DNA of 64,000 bases from Edaphobacter lichenicola (lineage in GTDB: Bacteria > Acidobacteriota > Terriglobia > Terriglobales > Acidobacteriaceae): contig NZ_CP073696.1 of assembly GCF_025264645.1 (NCBI RefSeq), forward strand, positions 1,426,001 to 1,490,000. Direction: 5' to 3'. Shown in pieces: positions 8,612 through 15,644 of this stretch. Position numbers and translations under genes: made by a program. The notes below the pieces were generated by a model. That model made no database searches. It saw only the letters and a program-made list of their open reading frames with translations, and had not been told where the DNA came from. Within the stretch, counting starts at the first letter, position 1; each line of letters opens with the position of its first letter.

Positions 8612-9994
8612 CTATCCGCGAGTGGCTCGCCGAAAACGAATCTCCTCTGCATTAATCTCCATTCTGTCTCCAGCTAGGATCGCGCCGCGCTCAAGCACAT
8701 GCATAAGCTCTCGTACGTTTCCTGGCCAGGTGTGCTCATAGAGCTTCGCCTCCGCTTGGTCCATCAACCGTTTCCGTGGCATCTCCTCACCCATCTGCTC
8801 TAAAAAGTGTTCTGCAAGTAAACCCACATCTTCCATCCTCTCCCGCAGTGCAGGAACCTCTACTGGAAATACGGCGAGGCGATGATAGAGATCCAGCCTG
8901 AAGGTCCGTTCTACTCCAACGCTAGTGGCGAGCTTCTCAAGCGGTTGATGCGTCGCAGCAATAACCCTCACATCCACGCGTATCGTCTCGTTATCGCCAA
9001 CTCTCTGCAACTCGCCGCACTCCAGAAAGCGAAGCATCTTTGCTTGCAATGCCATTGGCATCTCGCCAATCTCATCGAGAAACAGCGTGCCCCCATGCGC
9101 GGCTTCGATTCGACCTGTTCTTGACTGCACCGCTCCCGTAAACGCGCCACGAGTGTGCCCAAACAGCTCAGCCTCAAGAAGAGCTTCAGGAATCGCTGCA
9201 CAATTCAGGACAGCAAACGGTTTACTCACTCGGTTGCTCAACCGGTGCAATGCTCGCGCTACGACCTCCTTGCCGGTTCCTGTCTCACCTTCAATCAATA
9301 CAGTTGTCGACCGCGGCGCAACCAGTCGAATCAACCGGGTCAGTTCTCGCATCGGCTCGCTTGTCCCGATCATCTCCGGGAGCAGATTTTCAGATGGCGC
9401 AACGGGACGGACCACCTCATCTCTGCCCAACAAGACTGACAGCGCCTGTCGAGCCGAATCGAAGCGGGCATCTTCATCTCGACCCCGCATCTCCTGCAGG
9501 TCAGGATCTCTCCAAGACGAAACAGTGGTCCGCACAGGCACGCGAACACTGACCCCGTTCCCAACACCACCTTCCGCAGTCGGGACCGCAACTGGAGCGG
9601 CTGCCCATGCTGCTGTATCCGTTACCGGATTTTGCGCCTCACGCAGCGCGTGTAGCAGTTCATTGCGTCTTGGACTTCGCGCTCCTCCATCCGCGCCACC
9701 ATCCACTCTCAGCAGCTCCATCGCCGGGTACATCATCCGTATCACGCTCGCGAATTCCCCCACTTCAAGATCAGGCAGCCAGCTATCCACCAGCAACGCC
9801 TCAGACCGGGAGTCCTCCAGCTGCGCCATCGCTTCGGCTCCTCCGCTGGCCTCACGAACCTGCCATCGCAATCCCGTCAAGGATGTCCGCAATCTCTGTC
9901 TTAGCCCTGCGTCTGCGCTCGCGAGCACGACTGTTCGCGTCGCCGCTGCTTCAATCGAATCTGTGCCCAACATTGCATCCCGTCCCATGTTCAT
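8612..9994 (-). CDS. Sigma-54-dependent response regulator without DNA-binding domain (FlgR/FlrC type)
   Basis: 460 residues. Residues 18-100 form a degenerate receiver domain: the aspartate in LLVDSWLPDL is present, but the usual N-terminal acidic pair and late lysine are not clear. Residues about 205-445 are an AAA+ sigma-54 interaction domain with Walker A GETGTGKE, the GAFTGA loop that contacts sigma-54, GGTLFLDEIGEM (Walker B) and the arginine-finger region (FRLDLYHRL). The protein stops about 15 residues after the AAA+ lid, so the Fis-type helix-turn-helix is absent. Helicobacter FlgR is a known flagellar activator built this way. It lies directly upstream of a sigma-54-like promoter for flgB and overlaps the preceding gene by ATGA. 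Confidence 0.88.
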   Translation of the reverse strand: MNMGRDAMLGTDSIEAAATRTVVLASADAGLRQRLRTSLTGLRWQVREASGGAEAMAQLEDSRSEALLVDSWLPDLEVGEFASVIRMMYPAMELLRVDGGADGGARSPRRNELLHALREAQNPVTDTAAWAAAPVAVPTAEGGVGNGVSVRVPVRTTVSSWRDPDLQEMRGRDEDARFDSARQALSVLLGRDEVVRPVAPSENLLPEMIGTSEPMRELTRLIRLVAPRSTTVLIEGETGTGKEVVARALHRLSNRVSKPFAVLNCAAIPEALLEAELFGHTRGAFTGAVQSRTGRIEAAHGGTLFLDEIGEMPMALQAKMLRFLECGELQRVGDNETIRVDVRVIAATHQPLEKLATSVGVERTFRLDLYHRLAVFPVEVPALRERMEDVGLLAEHFLEQMGEEMPRKRLMDQAEAKLYEHTWPGNVRELMHVLERGAILAGDRMEINAEEIRFRRATRG

Positions 9995-10251
9995 CGTTTC
10001 ACCCTCTCATCTTCTTTCTCCGCCTTCGCCCCTTGCAACATCGCCCTTATGATCCCGACCCTCTGATTCAACCTGACGCACTCCTGCAATGCCTCACGAA
10101 TTGCTTCCCGCATGGCATTTGGCTCGTCGATCATCTCCCCTAACGCCAACTTGCACTGCAATACGGTCAAAGGCTGACAAAGACTGTGGAGTGCAACATC
10201 AATGCTCTCCACCAGATCTGCATGTCTAGTCTGTTCCGAAACCCTACGCAC
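9991..10251 (-). CDS. Mini histidine-kinase-like protein (DHp / phosphotransfer domain only)
   Basis: About 86 residues from a GTG at 10251 that overlaps the stop codon of the preceding regulator; a longer ATG frame from 10311 would give 106 residues. The segment ESIDVALHSLCQPLTVLQCKL resembles the H-box of HisKA domains (H-x-L-x-x-P-L-T), followed by a second helix. No ATP-binding HATPase domain exists here or in the adjacent sequence. The gene sits between an OmpR-type regulator and the sigma-54 activator and overlaps the latter by 4 bases. It could pass phosphate between regulators or be a dimerisation remnant; function is inferred. Confidence 0.6.
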   Translation of the reverse strand: MRRVSEQTRHADLVESIDVALHSLCQPLTVLQCKLALGEMIDEPNAMREAIREALQECVRLNQRVGIIRAMLQGAKAEKEDERVKR

Positions 10252-10987
10252 CGGCAAAAGCCATACTTTCTGAACGAACACCAACCCGTGCCACTGTCTT
10301 CCGTCCGACACTCATCCGGTAGCCCTCGCCACGAACGGTCTCGATCACAGATACTCCTAATTCACTATCCGCACCCGCAACTGCCAGCTTCCTTCGAAGA
10401 TAGTTGACATATACGTCTACTACATTGGTGCCAGCATCTGGAGACATCTGCCAAATGTCGCGCAGTAACTCGCTCCGGCTGCAGCACTGGCCCCGCCGCA
10501 TGAGTAAGAACTCAAGCAGGCTAAATTCCTTTACGGTGAGCTCTATTGACTGACCGTTCCGCGTAACCTTCCGTTCCATTCGATTCAGCTCGACGTCGCC
10601 ATGCCTCAGTACCGGATCTGCGAACTGCTCGCGACGGCGCAGGAGCGCTCGGCATCGTGCAGTGAGCTCATGAAAGCTAAAGGGTTTGAGTAGGCAATCA
10701 TCTGCTCCGAGGTTCAGGCATTTAACCCGCTCCTCTACTTGGCTGCGCCCGGTTAGCACCAGCACAGCAGTCTCATCGAACCGCCCATGCATCTCAGCCA
10801 ACACTTCGGTTCCATCTTTTCGAGGCAAGCTCAGGTCAAGCACGATCAGGTCCGGACGATGCTCCTCAGCATACCGCAGGCCGGATTCTCCATCTCCAAC
10901 CCACTCCACCTCATGACCTTCCAGCTTCAAACCCTTTTGCAGAAACAATCCCAACGCCGCATCATCTTCAACAATCAGAACTCGCAT
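10244..10987 (-). CDS. OmpR/PhoB-family response regulator
   Basis: 247 residues. An N-terminal receiver domain has acidic pocket residues E7-D8-D9, the phospho-acceptor D51 in IVLDLSLP and the conserved lysine in LLKPFS. A C-terminal winged helix follows (ELTVKEFSLLEFLLMRRGQCCSRSEL, then NVVDVYVNYLRRKL and VRGEGYRM). GGGAGA precedes the ATG. No full-length histidine kinase lies nearby; the next gene is a kinase fragment and the one after is the flagellar sigma-54 activator. This suggests a regulatory cascade. Confidence 0.93.
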   Translation of the reverse strand: MRVLIVEDDAALGLFLQKGLKLEGHEVEWVGDGESGLRYAEEHRPDLIVLDLSLPRKDGTEVLAEMHGRFDETAVLVLTGRSQVEERVKCLNLGADDCLLKPFSFHELTARCRALLRRREQFADPVLRHGDVELNRMERKVTRNGQSIELTVKEFSLLEFLLMRRGQCCSRSELLRDIWQMSPDAGTNVVDVYVNYLRRKLAVAGADSELGVSVIETVRGEGYRMSVGRKTVARVGVRSESMAFAGA

Positions 10988-11401
10988 TTAGTTCTCCCAA
11001 GGCGCTACTTCAAGGTGTTCAATATTGCTTCATCAAAACGTTAGTTACGTTACGACTAGACTGCTGTGTAATTACCTTGGTGCATCAAGAGCGACATGAC
11101 AAGTACTCTTCTAAAACTTTCGGGTCTTGAATTTCAAAACGGGAATAAGTGCTGAACCATGCGAAGCTCGGACCGAGCGAACAATACTCGTCCCAGAAAC
11201 CTAAAAATAAGATTTCTGCTACAAAGCCGAATCGGAAAAAAGCGCGAAGACGACTCATGTGAAAGGTTCAGCAGCACTTAAGCCTTTGCAAAATCCTGAA
11301 CCAAGTTTGTGAAAGTTTTTAGAAATCCTGGAAACCTCATGTGAACGGGATGATTATTAAAACTGATTGCAATTCGCTTTTTATTCGCTACAATCATCCG
11401 C
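10988..11401 (+). other. 414-base divergent intergenic region with a possible structured element
   Basis: No gene is seen between the response regulator (leftward) and lexA (rightward). Bases 11147-11158 (AAGTGCTGAACC) and 11266-11280 (GGTTCAGCAGCACTT) are inverted copies, apart from a 3-base insertion. Between them are two smaller hairpins: GCTCG-GAC-CGAGC near 11166, and CAGAAA with TTTCTG near 11195-11219. Close to lexA the heptamer ATTCGCT occurs at 11372 and 11383. The region may hold a small structured RNA, but the pairing evidence is modest. Confidence 0.35.
11372..11389 (+). promoter_or_regulatory. Direct repeat before lexA, possible operator
   Basis: ATTCGCT at 11372-11378 and again at 11383-11389, spaced 11 bases start to start (one helical turn), ends 12 bases before the lexA ATG. 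LexA normally represses its own gene, and direct-repeat operators are known in some phyla. Whether this is the LexA site here is inference. Confidence 0.3.
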
Positions 11402-12007
11402 ATGGCTATCACGCGGCGGCAAAAAGAGGTCATTGACTTCCTCTCGAGCTTCACTCAGAAGAACGGTTACTCTCCCTCTTACGAAGAGATAGCCAGTGGC
11501 CTAGGCCTAAGCTCCCTAGCTACTGTTCATAAACACATCACCAATTTGCAGCACAAAGGCCTACTTCTACGCGCTCACAACCGCAGCCGCTCGATCGACG
11601 TACTTCCCGCTCGCAGTGGCAAAAAAAACTTTGAACGCGTCCCGCTTCTGGGTCGTATCGCTGCCGGCAAGCCGGTCGAGGCCATCGAAACCGCAGAAAG
11701 TATCTCCCTCTCCGACATTATTGGTAACCGCGAAGTGTTTGCGCTCGAAGTCAGAGGTGATTCTATGCGGGATGAGCATATTGTTTCTGGAGATTACGTT
11801 CTGGTCGAACGCACCCGCACCGCACGTGAAGGTGAAATTATCGTCGCGTTGGTTGATGGTTCGGATGCAACGCTCAAACGGTTTTACCGCGAGGGCAGTA
11901 TGGTGCGTCTTCAGCCTTCCAACACCGAGATGGCAGCCATTTACGCTCCTGCCGCGAACGTCAGCATCCAAGGAAAAGTTTTAGGCGTCCTTCGCAAATA
12001 TCAATAG
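11402..12007 (+). CDS. lexA: SOS repressor LexA
   Basis: 201 residues, full length. The N-terminal winged helix (about 1-70) has the form ITRRQKEVIDFLSSF with the recognition region SSLATVHKHITNL. The C-terminal S24 peptidase domain shows the self-cleavage bond Ala88-Gly89 in RIAAGKP, nucleophile Ser121 in RGDSM and general base Lys159 in ATLKRF. In the family, RecA filaments trigger self-cleavage and derepress DNA-repair genes. It is transcribed alone, divergent from the response regulator. Confidence 0.97.
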   Translation: MAITRRQKEVIDFLSSFTQKNGYSPSYEEIASGLGLSSLATVHKHITNLQHKGLLLRAHNRSRSIDVLPARSGKKNFERVPLLGRIAAGKPVEAIETAESISLSDIIGNREVFALEVRGDSMRDEHIVSGDYVLVERTRTAREGEIIVALVDGSDATLKRFYREGSMVRLQPSNTEMAAIYAPAANVSIQGKVLGVLRKYQ

Positions 12008-12196
12008 CACTTATGTTCGCCTCCCTACTCATCTCCTCCTGCACCCGCTTTCGTCGATTTCGACGTCTAATGAGGCGGGCAGCCTTCGTTTTTCCCCGTA
12101 TATCAACTAATTCTTTATTCACGGAACCGCGTAGCACATTTCCGCGTAATCTCACTTCGGGACGGATCAATCTAAGCTATTCACGGGAGCAAAATC

Positions 12197-13405
12197 TTGG
12201 CCACGCAGCGCAAAAATAAACGAAAGATCTGGCTTTGGACTGGCCTTACTGTCATCGCTTTAGCCGTTGTTCTGGGTGTGGTTTCAGCAGCTCGCGGAAA
12301 CACTACCAAATTCGAACCCTCGCAACTTGCAAAGGTAGAACGCGGTGACATAGCCCGCTCCGTCGTCGCCACCGGCAAGGTTCAACCCATCACCAAAGTC
12401 GAAGTTAAATCCAAGGCCTCTGGCATTGTCACTCGTCTTGACACCGACATCAATGCCCACGTCCACCAAGGTCAGGTCTTGGCTCAACTGGACCAACAGG
12501 AGATTCTCGATCAGGTTGCCGCGCAAAAAGCCATGCTGGCGGCCGCCGAGTCCAACGCCCGTGCCGCCGAAGCCTCAATCCAGTATGACAAGGTCAACGC
12601 CGAAGCGCCCGATCTGCCCATGTACAAACACACCTACGATCGCAATCTGGAGATGTCAAAGGAGGGTGTGGTCTCCCAACAGGCCCTTGACGACGCACAG
12701 CAAAAATATCTTTCCGCAGCTAACACCCGAGACAAGGCCGTATCTCAGATCACGGTCGACGCGTCCAAGCTTCGCCAAGCTCAGGCCCAGGTCGCTCAGA
12801 ACCAAGCCTCCCTCAAGCAGCTTGAAGAACAACTCGGCTATACCACAATCACTTCGCCAATGGACGGTACTATATTATCCCGCGACGTCGAGATCGGCGA
12901 CGCTGTCAGTTCTATCCTCGTTCTCGGCTCTACAGCTACCCTTGTCATGACTATCGGCGATACCAACCAGGTATATGTCCAGGGAAAGGTTGATGAATCA
13001 GACATCGGCAAGGTTTATATGGGCCAAGCTGCACGCATCAAGGTCGAATCCTTCAAGGACAAAACCTTCCTTGGTAAAGTCACCAAGATCGCCCCCCTTG
13101 GCGTCGAAAAAGACAACGTCACTACCTTTGAGGTTCGCGTCTCCATTGACAATCCCGGGGGCGAACTCAAAGCCAATATGACCGCCAACGCCGAGATCCT
13201 CCTTGAGGAACACAAGAACATCCTAACGGTGCCTGAGCAAGCTGTCCTTTACGACAAGGATCGCAATGCGTCAGTCGAAGTCCCGGATCCGAAACAGAAG
13301 AACGGCCGACGCAAGATTGACATCAAGACCGGCATCTCCAACGGAACAAAAACTGAAATTCTCGCTGGCCTCAACCCCGGTGACACCGTCATTCTTCAGC
13401 AATAA
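12197..13405 (+). CDS. HlyD/MacA-type periplasmic adaptor of an efflux system, orphan
   Basis: 402 residues from a TTG start at 12197, with CGGGAG 7 bases upstream. An N-terminal membrane anchor (IWLWTGLTVIALAVVLGVV) is followed by a biotinyl-lipoyl half-motif (VEVKSKASGIVTRL), a long helical hairpin (about 95-210), the second lipoyl half (LGYTTITSPMDGTIL) and a beta-barrel domain. MacA adaptors link an ABC transporter (MacB) to TolC in the outer membrane. No transporter gene is adjacent, so the partner must be elsewhere. Confidence 0.85.
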   Translation: MATQRKNKRKIWLWTGLTVIALAVVLGVVSAARGNTTKFEPSQLAKVERGDIARSVVATGKVQPITKVEVKSKASGIVTRLDTDINAHVHQGQVLAQLDQQEILDQVAAQKAMLAAAESNARAAEASIQYDKVNAEAPDLPMYKHTYDRNLEMSKEGVVSQQALDDAQQKYLSAANTRDKAVSQITVDASKLRQAQAQVAQNQASLKQLEEQLGYTTITSPMDGTILSRDVEIGDAVSSILVLGSTATLVMTIGDTNQVYVQGKVDESDIGKVYMGQAARIKVESFKDKTFLGKVTKIAPLGVEKDNVTTFEVRVSIDNPGGELKANMTANAEILLEEHKNILTVPEQAVLYDKDRNASVEVPDPKQKNGRRKIDIKTGISNGTKTEILAGLNPGDTVILQQ

Positions 13406-13515
13406 CTGCAAGGCGGATGGCGCCATTCAGTGCGCAATGCGAGCAACCAAAATAGTACGTTGTCGGAAGGCCCAATACGTAAGTCTCTGCAACAAGGATC
13501 GCTCAAAGGAACTCC

Positions 13516-14370
13516 ATGACCATCAAAGTTCTCGTCTCAGCCGTTCTCAGTCTGACCGCAGTCGCAGCTTTTGCAGCTGACAGCAACTTCACGCGCACTC
13601 TCACCACGGGCAGCTCGCCCAACGTCTCTGTCTCAACGGGCTCCGGCAACATTCGTCTCCATCCCGGCTCCGGAGATCAGGTCCAAATTGTGGCACATGT
13701 GCACTCCAGCCATGGATGGATGAGCGGCGGCAGTGATGTCGACGGTCGCATTCAACAGATTGTCACTAACCCACCCATAGTCCAAAACGGAAACGACATC
13801 ACCATCGGTGAACATCACAACAACGATCTTTACCGCAATATCACCATTGACTACGAAATCACCCTTCCGCGCTCCTCTGCCATCGACTCCACCACCGGCT
13901 CGGGCGACGTGGAAATCCAAGACGTCGGCGCTTCTGTCAAAGCGCAGAGTGGTTCCGGCAACGTTCGCGTCAACGGCGTCCAGGGGCCCACGACTCTCGG
14001 CACTGGCTCAGGCAACATCGAGCTCCAGCAAACCGGTCCCGGCGACGTCAAAGCCGAGACGGGCAGCGGCAATATCCGTCTCCACGGTCTCGCCGGGGCT
14101 CTTAAAGCCAGCACTGGCTCAGGCGACATCGAAGCTGAAGGCCAACCAACAAGCGACTGGAAGCTCTCAACCGGCAGCGGCAATGTTCATCTTGCGATAG
14201 GCAGCGCGCACTTCAATCTCGATGCTGATACCGGATCCGGCAACATCAGCGTCGCCCAGCCCATGACCATGCAGGGCAGCCTCAACCGCCATCACGTCAA
14301 TGCGGTTGTCAACGGCGGCGGTCCAACTCTTCGCATCGGCACCGGTTCCGGCGACATCCAGATCAAATAA
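13516..14370 (+). CDS. Secreted DUF4097-like beta-repeat protein
   Basis: 284 residues with a signal peptide (about 1-20, ending AAFA). The mature part carries repeated TGSGN/TGSGD units with a period of roughly 17-20 residues (for example VSTGSGNIRL, QSGSGNVRV, ETGSGNIRLHG, STGSGDIEAEG). This is typical of DUF4097/DUF2807-like right-handed beta-solenoids. It has no catalytic motif, and its location is probably periplasmic or cell surface. It lies 110 bases after the adaptor gene and before a strong terminator, so the two could share a transcript. Confidence 0.75.
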   Translation: MTIKVLVSAVLSLTAVAAFAADSNFTRTLTTGSSPNVSVSTGSGNIRLHPGSGDQVQIVAHVHSSHGWMSGGSDVDGRIQQIVTNPPIVQNGNDITIGEHHNNDLYRNITIDYEITLPRSSAIDSTTGSGDVEIQDVGASVKAQSGSGNVRVNGVQGPTTLGTGSGNIELQQTGPGDVKAETGSGNIRLHGLAGALKASTGSGDIEAEGQPTSDWKLSTGSGNVHLAIGSAHFNLDADTGSGNISVAQPMTMQGSLNRHHVNAVVNGGGPTLRIGTGSGDIQIK

Positions 14371-14385
14371 TCCGCTTTAGTAGAG

Positions 14386-14428
14386 AAAAGGTGATGGTCA
14401 CGGCTCCGACGTGACCACAGCCTTTTTT
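14386..14428 (+). terminator. Strong rho-independent terminator
   Basis: TGGTCACG (14395) pairs with CGTGACCA (14410) around a 7-base loop. A lower AAAAGG / CCTTTT stem ends in six T. It lies 16 bases after the DUF4097-like gene. Confidence 0.9.
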
Positions 14429-14644
14429 GCTTTAGAACACACACTTCTAGCGATGACGGAACCGCGCCGTACCCAAAACGCTAGTTAAATCAAGGTCACT
14501 CTCACCATCGCCATCAACTCTGCCAATACTCCCGTTGAAACGAGCTTAGCAATATACTTTTACGCGTCCATCTTTCTAGCCCTAGCGCATCGTCTGTCGA
14601 GTTGGCGGGATGCCTTTGCCTGACGCATCGACTACTCTTAAAGA

Positions 14645-15352
14645 ATGTCTTCCGGCGCAACTCCTCGCTTAGTCGTCTTTGATCTTGATGGCACCCTCAT
14701 TGACTCCCGCGCTGACCTTTGTAATTCGGTTAACGCAACTCTTACCCATCTCGGCAAGCCCACCCTCCCGGAGGCTGTCATCTCCGGTTACATAGGCGAC
14801 GGGGCCTCTATGCTCGTCCGCCGTGCCATCGGTGACCCTGAAGGCGATTCTGCCGATGAACAATATGTAACCGAAGCACTAACATACTTCCTAGACTATT
14901 ACCGAATCCACAAACTCGACAACACTTACGTCTATCCTGGCGTCATCGAGTCCCTTCAATCATTGCGCGACGCAAGCCCTCACATCCTCATGGCGGTCCT
15001 CACCAACAAACCCGTCAACCCCTCTCGCGACATCTGCGCGCACTTGGGCCTATCACGCTTTTTCTTCCAAAACTATGGTGGCAATAGCTTTCACACCAAA
15101 AAACCAGATCCCCACGGCCTCGAGACTCTCATTGCCGAAGCAACCACCTTAGCCGGCTCCACGATCGCACCCATAGAAACCGTCATGGTAGGTGATACTG
15201 ACATCGACGTTCTCACCGCACGCAATTGCGGAGTTCGGAGCGTTGGTTGCACCTTCGGACTCAACCCTCAGTCCCTGTTCGACGCGCCACCCGATCACCT
15301 GGCCCACACCCCCGCAGATTGGGCTAAAATCCTCGCTTCCATGGGGCTGTAA
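14645..15352 (+). CDS. gph: HAD-superfamily phosphatase, phosphoglycolate phosphatase-like
   Basis: 235 residues. HAD motif I is VFDLDGTLIDS near the N-terminus, with both catalytic Asp residues. Motif II is in MAVLTNKP, and motifs III/IV are around KKPDP and MVGDTDIDVLTARNCG. The helical cap between motifs I and II is of the Gph/beta-PGM type. The family removes phosphate from 2-phosphoglycolate formed in DNA repair or oxygenation, but substrate choice cannot be fixed from sequence. It stands alone, 292 bases before lon. Confidence 0.85.
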   Translation: MSSGATPRLVVFDLDGTLIDSRADLCNSVNATLTHLGKPTLPEAVISGYIGDGASMLVRRAIGDPEGDSADEQYVTEALTYFLDYYRIHKLDNTYVYPGVIESLQSLRDASPHILMAVLTNKPVNPSRDICAHLGLSRFFFQNYGGNSFHTKKPDPHGLETLIAEATTLAGSTIAPIETVMVGDTDIDVLTARNCGVRSVGCTFGLNPQSLFDAPPDHLAHTPADWAKILASMGL

Positions 15353-15547
15353 TTCAAACCGCGTTTCACTGGCGGATTCAAACATCGACGGCCAGCGTTC
15401 GGTAGCGGCTGTTCAAAATACCCATCGGAATGGCGCGTCAATTGCGCACAGATTGGTTGAATTTTTTCTTCGAGACACATTACCTCGATCAGCATGCAAA
15501 CTTTGATCAAAAAAGTAGATGCACCGCTAATTTCGCGCCCAATTTGA

Positions 15548-15574
15548 CTTGAGGAATGCATAGTATGGCTCAAG
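15548..15574 (+). promoter_or_regulatory. HAIR-like inverted repeat upstream of lon
   Basis: CTTGAG (15548) and CTCAAG (15569) form a perfect inverted pair 71 bases before the lon start. The HspR operator (HAIR) is CTTGAGT-N7-ACTCAAG. The half-sites here match it, but the gap between hexamers is 15 bases instead of 9. Since lon is under HspR in some actinobacteria, this is a plausible but unproven heat-shock operator. Confidence 0.35.
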
Positions 15575-15644
15575 GAATTACAATCACTGCAAGCCGCGAC
15601 GCCGGTGCATCATTTTCGGTGTTTTAACGTCTAATTGGAGAGAG

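Noticed and set aside
9087..10052. A 321-codon plus-strand frame
   Set aside because: It is antisense to the sigma-54 activator; its Ser/Arg/Pro-rich composition is a typical shadow of a well-conserved gene.
14430..14644. CTAGCG / CGCTAG inverted hexamers near 14449-14486 before gph
   Set aside because: Short arms with a 26-base gap and no neighbouring promoter match; likely chance.
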